NCBI GenBank assembly: GCA_021432635.1
Contig: MU270035.1
Location: 676,801 to 740,800, forward strand
Direction: 5' to 3'
Source of the DNA: Thozetella sp. PMI_491
Taxonomy: Eukaryota; Ascomycota; Sordariomycetes; Chaetosphaeriales; Chaetosphaeriaceae
Length of the DNA: 64,000 nt
Shown here: piece by piece, positions 11,651 through 21,393 of the stretch
How positions within the stretch are numbered: position 1 is the first letter of the stretch
Layout: each line of letters opens with the position of its first letter
The notes under the pieces: model-generated
Seen by the model: only the letters and a program-made list of their open reading frames with translations
Told to the model about the DNA's origin: nothing
Databases searched by the model: none
Program-made: the position numbers and the translations under genes

Positions 11651-11785
11651 ACAGCTCCTCTGCTTGTCCACGATCTTGGTGTACGTAGCCGTACAGAGAT
11701 CAATGGCTGGGCAGCTGTGGCTATCTGCTCGTTCGTAAAGCTCGCAACAGGTGGTCTGATCTGTGGTCAGGGCCAGCGGCCATGA
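11651..11785. repeat. Dispersed repeat, less mutated copy
   Basis: About 135 bp that aligns end to end with 12,677-12,835. Matching words include CAGCTCCTCTGCTTGTCCACGA against TAACTCCTCTACTGTCTTCGA, and CTGCTCGTTCGTAAAGCTCGCAA against CTACTCGTTTATAAAGCTTATAA. Differences are mostly C-to-T or G-to-A, with the other copy carrying the T/A state. Confidence 0.55.
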
Positions 11786-11918
11786 CAAAAACCACCAAAT
11801 TTATATAAAAATGATCCAGACTTAGTATAGACTTCTTATTATATTTTAAACTATGAGTTATCTTTCTAAATATTAGAATTTAGTAATTATATAGATGCTA
11901 TACTTAGAGGTTAAGATA

Positions 11919-12270
11919 TCTGTAAGGCCCCAGAGCATACGGCCTTACAACAGGGCACACAGCCGAAAGCAGAACCTGGAAGATTCACGAGTTAGAGAGA
12001 ACAGCCAGTATGACTCCAGTATAGGCCGCAACCGGGCTAGGAGTCAGGCAGGAAATACAGGGGATTCGGAGCCAAGTCAGGACCGAATCCAGGAGGAGAA
12101 CCCTTCACCTGTATAAGTAGGAACCTTAAGGGCCTCAAATTTGAGGACCTTAAGGATTAGTTTCTGTTACAGCCTTAGTGCTAGCAACCGAATACATTCC
12201 CCTTCTCGTGGCCGAGCTTCCACCCCCTGATACCCGCCTAGGGCATTGCAATATCCCTCCTAATACTATA
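11919..12270. repeat. LTR-like repeat relic, copy 2
   Basis: It starts TGTAAGGCCCC near 11,919 and has a TATA-like CACCTGTATAAG at about 12,108. A GGGCCTCAAATTTGAGG hairpin follows at about 12,130, then AAGGATTAGTTTCTGTTACAG and TGCTAGC. It ends near GGGCATTGCAATATC at about 12,255. The order of elements matches the relics near 2.7 kb and 17.95 kb. No internal gag/pol coding is attached, so this is probably a solo LTR. Confidence 0.4.
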
Positions 12271-12676
12271 ATCTTGCTATGTAAATAAGCTTGTATAAAA
12301 CTAGAGATGTCTTTTTTTTTATGTAACGCCACGTGTAGTGGGTGCAGTTATATAAGCTAGTTGGGGCACCACTTGGGCGCACCATTGCGTTCAAGGCTTA
12401 ATCTTTTGCCCCGCATGGCGTGGTGATATGGTGCACCATTACAGTTATAATAAGAATTATTAGTATAATATAAACTAATTAACTATACTTTAATAATAGA
12501 TTTAAAGACTCTAACGGCTGGCGATCTTGCTCCTGCACGGATCAACCTATGTTACGAACCACCACTTATACGTCAATATATCAGTGCCCCCATCGTTTTT
12601 CCCCTGGTTGTGCAAGCAGTGCAGTGTATAAAGTGGCTAATACGAGAGCAAGGTGCGTGGTATTACACTTTAAGCA

Positions 12677-12835
12677 CCTATAACTCCTCTACTGTCTTCG
12701 ATCTTAATATATATAGTTATATAGTTATATAGGGATTAATAGCTAGATAGCTACTAGGCAGCTATAGCTACCTACTCGTTTATAAAGCTTATAATAGGTG
12801 AACTAATCTATAGTTAGGGCTAGTAGCTGTAACAC
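12677..12835. repeat. Dispersed repeat, RIP-mutated copy
   Basis: Second copy of the 11,651-11,785 repeat, strongly shifted to A and T. GATCAATGGCTGG in the first copy reads GATTAATAGCTAG here, and GGTCAGGGCCAGCGGCC reads AGTTAGGGCTAGTAGCT. The transition bias on both strands is what repeat-induced point mutation leaves. The flanking 12,300-13,020 is equally AT-rich and has no gene. Confidence 0.55.
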
Positions 12836-13027
12836 ATATTATATTATAATATATAAGGCATATTAAACTAAATAATAAATAACGCTCTGAATCTCTTAGA
12901 AATAGCTTAGAAGGAGCCTAAATAAAGAGAACTAGGTAGGATAACTATAGAAGATACTAGCTTTAAGATAACTTCCTATGACTTAATAACTATAGTGTCT
13001 ATTACACGCTTAAATTCCTATAGAGCC

Positions 13028-14525
13028 TCATGCTCTATGGCGTCGCTTAGAAACTAAGCCACCCAAACTACCTATTGCTTTCCAAACCGAGGGCAACGAT
13101 GCAAAGCAGTACACCCCAATCGTGATGGGGATGGCCACCTCAAAGTATAGGCTAATCATGGTGCTATTTGGTGCCTCGTCGCTCATACTTAGAATGCCCG
13201 ACACAAATGCGAGAGGCACGAAGAGAAGGGCGAGTAGGGTCAGTCGGTTAACATTTTTACCCTGGCTGAGTGATCGCCTCGCGTCCCCGATCTGAACCAG
13301 GGACGTCACCACGGGCACCATGGCCTCCAACCGCGCGCTGTAGAGACCCAGCATGGCGTCAATGTGCTTGAAGTCCTCAGTGAGAAGAACACGTTGATGC
13401 GCCTCCTCGTCCAGATCTGTGCCCGCAACCGACAGGGCCTGGAGAAACTTGATGGCGGCATGAAGCTTATGGGAATTCTGCATACACCGTCTTGACCAAC
13501 CCTGCAGAGACAGCAGGTCCGAGTCGAGCTTGGTGATGTCGTCGTGGTTCCCTGAAGACGAGTATTCGTAGACCTTGAGGCAGTTGCTCGTGATATCGAC
13601 CAGGCTCATCCATTCTGCGGCAATGATCTTCAACGGGTAGTACGCTAGGGAGAACAGAGTCGGAGCCGTTTGGTTGAAGTTCGGAGGCTGAGCCTGCTTC
13701 CAATAGAATACGAGATCGTCGAGTATCGAGCTCCGGCTCGGAGCAGCGACCTGCTCGGGAGTGTCTGTAAAGTCCTCGTAGCCGCCCTGAAATAGACGTG
13801 ACGGTATTATAAGCTGCCTTTCGGGGCTGGTGTATACATGGCTTAGCGGCGAGTCAGCTAGCACTAATCCTAATGGCATTTCTTATGAGTCGGACACCAT
13901 ACACGAGGTACGAATGTTTCGCCTTACCCAGCCACGCGTTGTCCTTAGTATGAGTTATCATTACCGAACATCCATGCTGTAGAAGGGCAATACGCTTGTT
14001 CTTTATCACTGGCAATATCACCACCTTGCGCGGGATATTGCAATAGCGACGCATCTTCTTTGATATAACGCCGGGCTCAGGCGTTAACTCGATAGGCCTG
14101 TAATACTGTAGGCTCAGAAATGATCGACTCCTAACATTGGAAGGCAGCAAGGCCGTTGACGGCCGGGGAACCGTGATGTCGACGCTCGGCGTGTGTATGT
14201 ACGAGGCAAAGAACAGCGGGTCAATACCAAGATTCAAGCCTAGAAGCTCGATAACGCCCGGGCTGGGGTCCTCGACGATGAGAAGTCGCCCTGCAACACC
14301 GCAGTTGGCTTTGGAGTCAAGCCCGTTCAGGGTATTTGCTAATCCACCGGCATCAAGATGCCCGATGGCCGGGATACTGTCGGCACGGGTAAACACGAAA
14401 CTAGTGATGCGGCCTCCATTCTGATCATTACCTTTGGAAAGAAAGTCACAAAGATTCTCGAGACACGGGTTTCGTCGTCTCTGTTTGTGGACATACTCTG
14501 CATAGGACAAAGTTGCCACAGCCAT
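13028..14525 (-). CDS. CorA-like Mg2+ transporter family membrane protein
   Basis: Two exons, 14525-13928 and 13869-13028, with a 58-bp intron (GTAAGG donor, TTAG acceptor), give 479 residues. The start at 14525 is the first in-frame ATG (MAVATLSYAEYV); an extra 5' exon cannot be excluded. The C-terminal third has the long alpha-helical stalk and then two hydrophobic helices (LTLLALLFVPLAFVSGILSM and a second near the C terminus) in the CorA/ZntB arrangement. In place of the YGMN selectivity motif that ends helix 1 in true Mg2+ channels it has SGILSM. It therefore belongs to the diverged fungal CorA-like group and ion transport is not assured. The N-terminal domain is long, as in these fungal members. 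Confidence 0.7.
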
Positions 14526-14784
14526 GGGCGAGGCGCTACTCAGAGGCACTTCAGCCTCTATACATAACTTTTGGAAACTCAACGGGACTAGCCGGGGGGC
14601 CGCAGAGAGAAATCGACCACCTTTCTAGACTCTAGATTTCGAATCCTTTCCCAGCCACCTTCCCCGCCCCGAGATTGATGCAGACCCGTGCACACGTGTG
14701 GATAAATGATTCGCCAGCCGCACAGAGTGCATGTAGCTGAATCGATAAACCAAACAAATCGGTCTCCACGAGGCTCGCCATTAA

Positions 14785-16998
14785 ATGCAGCGAGTGACAT
14801 GCTTGCTCGAGAGCCTCGATGCTCCGACGGTCCTTCAGTTTCTAGACGCAATGAATGAGAACGGCTCACAGCATCCCAAGGCCGTTGGGCCAGACATAAT
14901 CGCAAATTTCATGCATGAATGGATGTATAGGAAAGAGAGCTACAAGATAGCCGCCGACATTGTAGCTGATACGTGCAGGAGGTTCCTGCGCAGCAAGGAA
15001 ATTCGCGCAATCGTCAGCCACCGAATAAAGGACGCCGATCGGCTAGAGACGAAGCTAAGAGAACGCGTTCGGCGAGAAGGGAAAGAGTACAAGAGCAAGG
15101 ATGATATTCGCCGCGACATTGTCGACCTTGCCGGAGTGCGCATTGCCGTGTACTTCCCCAGCGATCGGGACGACATTGACCAGCTCGTCAATGAGTATTT
15201 CCGAGTCGATAAGCACAAGAGCTTCCCTGAACCGCCGGTCCAGCCTAAGAAACCTGCCGAGCCGCAGCAGTTTGAGCGTCGATTTGAGGGCTATTCGGCT
15301 GACCACTACCGTGTGCGACTCAACCGCAAGAAAGTACACCTCAAGTATGATGATAGCATGAACGACCTCGAGAGGATGGGCCCGACGGTTGAGATCCAGG
15401 TCGCCTCCGTCCTCATGCACGCCTGGGCTGAGGTCGACCATGACCTCGTCTACAAGACGCTGACCAGCGGCGAGGCAACCGAAGAAGAGCTTCGCATACT
15501 CGACGCCGTGAATGGCCTCGCTCACACAGGCGAGGTTCTATTGCAGCAGCTCCAGAAGGCCATGAAGCGTCGAGTCGACTACCAGAACAAGCCCTTTGAC
15601 GACGAACATGCTCTGCGTGCTTTCCTAGACAGCCAGATAAAGCTTGAAAAAGGGCCAATGCTGTTCCTAGAGGTGCTCTTGGTAATTCTGCAGTTTATCA
15701 AGAGAGACTCTCCGTGGAAGCTAGGCAGGGCTCTGGACGGACTAAAACTCCTTCCCAAAAAGGGAGGAAATGAGCCCATTGCGCTCCTCGTCGCAGAACA
15801 TGTTCTTCAGAAACTCGAGGTTGAGGTCGGCGACGATGAGCCTACTACTGCGGCCAAAGGCACGCAAGACACCATGTATCTCAGGCCAAGGCCGGTCATA
15901 ATGAAAGATATCCTGGATGAGAACACCGGCTCATTCAAAGGCATTCCGGGTAGTGTACTATTCCTCCACCCAGACGCTCTCGACAAGGTGCGGACGGAGA
16001 CCGGAATCCTGAAGCAAGCGACAAGCATTGCCAATATTTTGCGCTGGTCGATGGCGCCACTGCTCATGGAAGAGGACCACACGTTCCGGCCCTTCTATTC
16101 TCTGTATCACTCGGTCTTCCCAGCTCCAGGCGGGGCACTGGTTCAGCCAAAGCCTGGAGAGGTTCCAATGTCGTATATGCAGATGGACCCGATGTGGCTG
16201 TGGTTCGAACAGCATGACAATGCCGTCTTCAGAGTCGCCTTGCAGCTAGCGCGGTTGAACATAGCTGGAGTTGAAAAACTTCTGGAGCGAAAGGAACGGC
16301 GGCCGTCCTCCGCCATGTCCGGGCAGAGGATAGCCGAGCATTCGAATACGTCTACTTACGAGCCGCGCACTTATTCTTCCTTCACGCCACAGCCTGCCCG
16401 GCCACCCCCCTTGACGGATTTTCCTCAAAACCGGTTCGGAGGGGTTTCTAACTCAACTGGAACACGAGGATCGCTACCTGATATGACCTTCAGCGCACCG
16501 TCCAGACCGTTTTTTCAGCCCGGCTCACGACCTGTTCCCCCACCTCCGCCTCCACCGCCACCTCCGCCTCCACCGCCACTTCCGCGACCTGTTATGAGCA
16601 ACCGCCGGTCTACTGGGGAACGTGCGCGGTCGGCTCCGATGCCTAAGGTAGTTTTGTCTATGCCAAAGACAAAAGATCTTACATATGCCATGCCAATTTC
16701 GGAAACATCCACGACGACGAATATTGCTGGCCCGGCCACGCAGTCGTATTCTGATGGAACGACGGGATCGGAAGCAGAGTATGAAGAGCAATTCGAGGGG
16801 CTCAAAGACTTGAAAACTAGCACGGTGACTGCGGACGCAGTAGTCAAGCACTTTGCGATGTCTAAGGTTGCCATAGAACAACTAGCCGATATCTGGGGGG
16901 GTGTTGATATAGGCGAAAAGGGATATCTGACTCAAAATGAGTTCGTACAGTTCTGTATAGAGGAGGCGCGGGCCGCAAAAGCTATGGCCGGAGTTTAA
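14785..16998 (+). CDS. RelA/SpoT-domain protein with C-terminal EH/EF-hand-like segment
   Basis: Single exon, 737 residues. Residues about 55-230 form a RelA/SpoT nucleotidyltransferase domain. Visible candidate catalytic residues are R80 and K82 (HRIKDADR), K90, D114 in DLAGVRI, Y170 in EGYSADHY and E203 in VEIQV. A WAEVDHDLVYK helix follows. No HD hydrolase domain precedes it, so the domain resembles a synthetase-only alarmone enzyme. The middle region is helical with no known domain. A run of about 14 prolines sits near residue 590. The last 60 residues (MSKVAIEQLADIW...GEKGYLTQNEFVQF) look like half of an EH domain with one EF-hand, a module that binds NPF peptides in endocytosis. Fungal RSH-like proteins exist, but their product and role are poorly known. 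The start codon fits the context, and an alternative start lies near 14851. Confidence 0.82.
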   Translation: MQRVTCLLESLDAPTVLQFLDAMNENGSQHPKAVGPDIIANFMHEWMYRKESYKIAADIVADTCRRFLRSKEIRAIVSHRIKDADRLETKLRERVRREGKEYKSKDDIRRDIVDLAGVRIAVYFPSDRDDIDQLVNEYFRVDKHKSFPEPPVQPKKPAEPQQFERRFEGYSADHYRVRLNRKKVHLKYDDSMNDLERMGPTVEIQVASVLMHAWAEVDHDLVYKTLTSGEATEEELRILDAVNGLAHTGEVLLQQLQKAMKRRVDYQNKPFDDEHALRAFLDSQIKLEKGPMLFLEVLLVILQFIKRDSPWKLGRALDGLKLLPKKGGNEPIALLVAEHVLQKLEVEVGDDEPTTAAKGTQDTMYLRPRPVIMKDILDENTGSFKGIPGSVLFLHPDALDKVRTETGILKQATSIANILRWSMAPLLMEEDHTFRPFYSLYHSVFPAPGGALVQPKPGEVPMSYMQMDPMWLWFEQHDNAVFRVALQLARLNIAGVEKLLERKERRPSSAMSGQRIAEHSNTSTYEPRTYSSFTPQPARPPPLTDFPQNRFGGVSNSTGTRGSLPDMTFSAPSRPFFQPGSRPVPPPPPPPPPPPPPPLPRPVMSNRRSTGERARSAPMPKVVLSMPKTKDLTYAMPISETSTTTNIAGPATQSYSDGTTGSEAEYEEQFEGLKDLKTSTVTADAVVKHFAMSKVAIEQLADIWGGVDIGEKGYLTQNEFVQFCIEEARAAKAMAGV

Positions 16999-17614
16999 TG
17001 ACGCCAAAGCTGTGTAACCTGCTCTCAAGTTCATACGTAATGATAATAAGTCTAGCTGAGACTGCCATTCGTTACGGAGTAGAAGCGCGCATTGTGATGA
17101 GTTGGCAAACGTAAACGGTTATCTTTCCCATTCCCCCTTTCATTCAACATTCTGATATATTCTGGTGATTGAAATATGACGAGACGACAGCAGTTGAGAC
17201 AGTGGTTTTAATAGATATAGTCACAGTAAGATTTAGCTACACTACTGTCGTAAGGTCTGGTGGATCGCAGGGAGGACCGGATCGTCGACGAGAGCTTCGT
17301 GCGGGGATCCGTATGAGGATATCAAGCAGGGAGTGAAACTGCTCGATTATGGAGTTAATTATGGCCGTACGAGGGTAAAATATAGCTCGTTGTAATGAGC
17401 TGATCGTCAGGATCACAATGATGGTCAAGGCATAGGGATTGACCGAGATTTGTGAGCACAAGCGTAAATAGTATGGGAACAAGCAAGTGGAACGTAGCGT
17501 ATTGTATTGGAACAGCATGCGTGCTTGACCATATGCCCACACATGTGGGGATGTGGTCAACTATATAGGTTTGGCTACGGTCGAGGCTAGTGGATAGTAC
17601 GATATGGTATGGAT
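16999..17614. other. Intergenic, nothing identified
   Basis: 3' flank of the RelA/SpoT gene followed by mixed sequence. Two overlapping minus-strand open frames between 17,237 and 17,560 have hydrophobic stretches but no start context, splice sites or family match that I trust. Confidence 0.4.
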
Positions 17615-17706
17615 ACGTGCATACGGCTTAGTTGGGTAGCCGTCGTAACAGGGCTTGTGAGCAATCGTAAGGTTGAGGGTTCAACTCCCACTGAGGTCAG
17701 TATTTT
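17615..17706 (+). other. tRNA-like Pol III unit (tRNA relic or SINE head)
   Basis: An A-box-like GGCTTAGTTGG at 17625-17635 and a perfect B-box GGTTCAACTCC at 17678-17688 are 42 bp apart, followed by a TTTT terminator at 17703-17706. GGCT/AGCC can form the D stem. A GCTTGTGAGC hairpin could present GTG (His) as anticodon. The 3' acceptor half (TGAGGTCA) has no complementary 5' partner at the right distance, so it is unlikely to be a working tRNA. A decayed tRNA or the tRNA-derived head of a SINE fits better. Confidence 0.45.
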
Positions 17707-17839
17707 ATATATAGATCTCTAGTATGGAGCTTTTATATAGGGAGCTTTATATGTGATGGCGTGGCAATCCAACAATCCTTACTTAATTTAAGCCCCTAAA
17801 GAACCTACCCCTTAAATACTATAGAGCAGCCTAAAAATT

Positions 17840-18120
17840 AGATAGCAGTCGGATATAAATCTAAGGAGAGTCAGGGTTTTTTTAAAAGAGAAACCCCTCA
17901 AGAGAGGAAAATCCCTTCAAAGGTATATAATTCCCTTAAAGGCCCTTAACTAAAAGGCCTTCAGGATTAGTTTTATTCTAGTCGTAGTACTAGCTCTAAA
18001 TACTACCACTCTCTCATAGCTAAACTATAGTTAAACCCCTGTAAAGGCTCTAGGGCTTTACAGAAAAGGCTAATATATTAAATATCTTTAAACAGATATT
18101 GTAATACACACGGTAATAAG
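17840..18120. repeat. LTR-like repeat relic, copy 3 (AT-shifted)
   Basis: Contains AGGTATATAATTCCC (TATA box), AGGCCCTTAACTAAAAGGCC (hairpin), CAGGATTAGTTTTATTCTAG, AGTACTAGCTC, and an end near GATATTGTAATAC. The order is the same as in the relics near 2.7 and 12.1 kb, but with many C-to-T and G-to-A changes. Limits are approximate. Confidence 0.35.
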
Positions 18121-18873
18121 GGTTTTACCAGAGGTAAGGCAGGGACACTCTAGGTCAACCAGGCTAGATCGCTGGGGTCTCGTAAAGGGGGAATAGTGGC
18201 CTTGTCAATTGTAGAGCTAACTCTTAGAGAGCAGAGTTAAGGAAAGCCCTAGGCTTCTCTCCCTAGGATCTAGTTAAGCCGCTGGATCAGGGGCGGTTCC
18301 CCGCCGGCTCGTGGGTGCAGCTGGCGCCAGTCGGCGCTGGTTCGCCTTCGGCCACGCGTTACAGGTATATAGGTTGCAGTTGAATATTTATATAAACTTG
18401 CCAAAAAAGACATATAAGGTTAGCAAATCAGGGTAATTGGAAATAGTGGGCGGCTCCATATAATCTAAGCAATCAAGAATCAGCAGCCCTGACCACTACG
18501 CATTTTTTCCAGCATCTAAGATATGTGAAATAGGTCAAGGAAGCCAGAAGCTGAGCCAGCCCCCAACAACTGTCCCAATGATACCCCTGAACACACCGCT
18601 GAGGACCGTACCCAGTCCCGCCCCGATGAACAACCCCCGCCGCTGGGTTGGCCGCCACACCCACCCGCCGTATCGTTACATTTAATCAACTATAATGTTA
18701 AGAAGTGGAATCCCGTTTTAAGGAGGAATAAGTGCCAGGGTTAAAGGGGAATATGCGCGGCTAAGGTCAAGTACAATGCTCTTATTACGAATATTGATAA
18801 CTGAGAAAGTACAAAATGGCGGTTACCGCAATTGCCCTCAATAATCTACAAGGTAGCGCCTCTTACCTACTCC
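18121..18873. other. Intergenic repeat-flank sequence
   Basis: Includes a GC-rich patch at about 18,270-18,360 abutting AT-rich sequence, possibly from the same mobile element as the LTR-like relic. No gene recognised. Confidence 0.4.
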
Positions 18874-20361
18874 TTATCCTACGCTGCTGTCTTCCGGAGG
18901 ACACTGCAACTCCCCGTTGGCCATCATCTCCTGCATAGTCTTCTCGCCGGGTTGTTGCACGTTTGGTTCCAGCTCCTGCTTCTGCACACCTCTGTACTTG
19001 AGAGCGTACTCCCTAGTCGCCTTCACACTCTCCTTCAGCTCGGCGTCTTCGCGATCCAGCGCGCGGACCGTTATGCCCGGAAAGTTGTAATCCATGATCA
19101 TCTGCACCCGGACGAGGTCGTCCTTCGCGGGAGCATACGTACCCGAGTTGTTGTCGATGATCAATTCCCATTGCACCTGATCGTCGGGAATGTCATCGCT
19201 GAAGTTCTGCCATCCCCCCATGGGTCGCGGGTGGAACTCGCCGCTATAGCGAACTGCCTCGGCGCAGTTGGCGTGCAAGGCGTGTTTGGAGGCGAAGTCG
19301 ACCAGGAAGGCGGCTCCGGTCTCAGAGAAGCGGAAGGAGTCGTCTTGTGTGGCTATCACGTAGGTATAGACAGCGGGTTTGATCCGCTTGGGGGGGGCTT
19401 GGCCCCCTTCTTGTGGCGGCGCAGATTGGCCTCGCACGGTACCTGCAAAGAGCTGCAGGACATCGGCTTTAGTGTCGATGACGCCAAAGCCATTGCCCGT
19501 GGTTCTGGCATAGAGTATGGAGTGGGCTGACTTAATGGCCGACCGCAAAGTGAACGAGTCAGCACCAGGGCCAAATATCCGCTGGGCCGCGGGATAGTCT
19601 CGATTCCATCCCTGGACAGCATCACCAAAAAACATGGGTACCCCGCTGATGTAAATCTTCCATGTCGAATACAGCCGCTCGTCGTTGAGCTGGGTAAGGA
19701 GGCCGACCGTGGGTGAGCAGTGGCGAGAGTAGCGGACGGGGCCATCGAACGTGTACGGCGGACAATGCTCGACGCTATGGGTCGGCTTTCTACTTTCCAT
19801 CTTCAGCCAGAAGGTACCCTTGGACCGGTGCGCGATGAGGCCCTTGATCGTGAGCTCCTTTGCGCCTGGCTCCACGCCGCAATGGAATTGTCCTATCACG
19901 TCATCGTGAGGCCCAGGATCCTTGTCAAGCACATGACACTCAAGCTTGGCCGTGGTGGGCACGTTCTTGATATGCCAAAGCTCGTTCCAAACGGGCGTAA
20001 GCGTATTCGCCTTGACGCTCGATGTATATCGTAGCTTCCCGTCGAGCGACGCCTTGAAGTACGGGTCGGCAGACCCTACCAGGTCTATCTTGGGTAGACC
20101 AGACGCTCCGATAAACTGGATTGTGAGGTCGACGAATCCTACCTTATCGCCCGGGTCCTTTGCGTCATGAAGATGGTGTTTCTGCGCCACAGAAAGCCTC
20201 TGCTTTTCCAGAGCATCATGTACGCTGACTTTCGCCTGCTGCAAGGTAGCACGGATATCCGGTCCTTTAAATGGCGACATCGGGGGACTCTTATAATTGT
20301 ACGATATGATGTTGGGTTGTATGTTGGTCGAACGCTTCATTTGATTGAAGTCTGAGATCAT
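18874..20361 (-). CDS. C2-domain protein
   Basis: Single exon, 495 residues from the ATG at 20361. A C2 domain spans about residues 75-190. GFVDLTIQFIGASGLPKID, SADPYFKASL and TPVWNELWHI are the classic strand 1-4 signatures, and DKDPGPHDDVIGQ carries the acidic Ca2+-loop residues. The C-terminal 300 residues include a WELIIDNNSGTYAP segment that I do not recognise as a named domain. C2 modules bind phospholipid or proteins, often Ca2+-dependently. There is no signal peptide or membrane helix, so the protein is probably cytosolic and recruited to membranes. The lack of introns is unusual beside its neighbours. Confidence 0.8.
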   Translation of the reverse strand: MISDFNQMKRSTNIQPNIISYNYKSPPMSPFKGPDIRATLQQAKVSVHDALEKQRLSVAQKHHLHDAKDPGDKVGFVDLTIQFIGASGLPKIDLVGSADPYFKASLDGKLRYTSSVKANTLTPVWNELWHIKNVPTTAKLECHVLDKDPGPHDDVIGQFHCGVEPGAKELTIKGLIAHRSKGTFWLKMESRKPTHSVEHCPPYTFDGPVRYSRHCSPTVGLLTQLNDERLYSTWKIYISGVPMFFGDAVQGWNRDYPAAQRIFGPGADSFTLRSAIKSAHSILYARTTGNGFGVIDTKADVLQLFAGTVRGQSAPPQEGGQAPPKRIKPAVYTYVIATQDDSFRFSETGAAFLVDFASKHALHANCAEAVRYSGEFHPRPMGGWQNFSDDIPDDQVQWELIIDNNSGTYAPAKDDLVRVQMIMDYNFPGITVRALDREDAELKESVKATREYALKYRGVQKQELEPNVQQPGEKTMQEMMANGELQCPPEDSSVG

Positions 20362-21393
20362 CACTCACTAGCGTACTTAGAGATCACATGACCAGTCTAG
20401 AAATAAGTGGATCTGTCGGGCGACATGATTCTGCCGTGAGGGCTGATTGACTCTTCCTCCCATGTATTGGTTAGCCGCCCATTCGGTATTCAGCAAAACA
20501 CAATTGTTTCTTAATTGCTTAACACGGTGTTTATCCTAGAATATAATACCGAGCCATCTGCAAAGGAAAACCGGGATTCTATTCGCTAGTGACACGCTGG
20601 GGGCCTCGGTGAGGGAGATCCGCGAGCAAGCTATTTCGGCTCCTTCTTTCCCATCTAACGCATACCCACAGAGGATCACATAGGAGCTCTATTTCGTATC
20701 TGTTATCACCAGGGCCATCGTATGGCGTAATTAGTATCGGCTAGTCTCTAGATGGACGAAGATTGCAGGTTACAATCTAGCGTGAGAATCAGCACAACCC
20801 TGGGGCAATCTCTTGTACCTGTCCAAATCATTACCAGTTCCTGTATATTCCCGTTACGGTAGTATCTACCTTGCAATTTCTCTTCACAAATATATCCTAA
20901 GATTTGAACTCACAATTGTAGTTTCAGGAGGCTGTGCCCCTGATGGCCGACTTTAGCGAGGACTACAGTCATCATCTCAAGCGTGGATCCTTCCGAATGT
21001 TGGGAGGGAACCATTCGCAACCAAACCCAAAAGCGCCATACGGGCGATTAAAGGCTCAATTAAGACAAAAGTCGACAGGTGATATTTCAAAGTAGCTTAC
21101 TCCCGACCAAGCTCAAGCGTCTCATTAACTGTGCCACATTGATACTCGTTGCATGCCTACTGTGCCCCCACAGAACCGCCGGCTGAGTCACACCGCTCTC
21201 AAGAGAACAAGACTCTGAGCCACTGGACATGTCCTCCTAAGGCTAAGGATCATGATGGCTGCCAAATTTGTAGGCTGAGACATGTATATATTGCGTCGGG
21301 TAGCCCGGCATTGGACCTTCTTGAACCCTCATCGCTCACGAACATCTAGCTCATTGTATAATATATTGCAGCCCACACACTTTGCTCGTCACG
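20362..21393. other. Intergenic between divergent genes
   Basis: About 1 kb between the C2-domain gene (minus) and the SIMPL gene (plus), so it holds both promoters. Small open frames here show no family motif. Confidence 0.5.
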
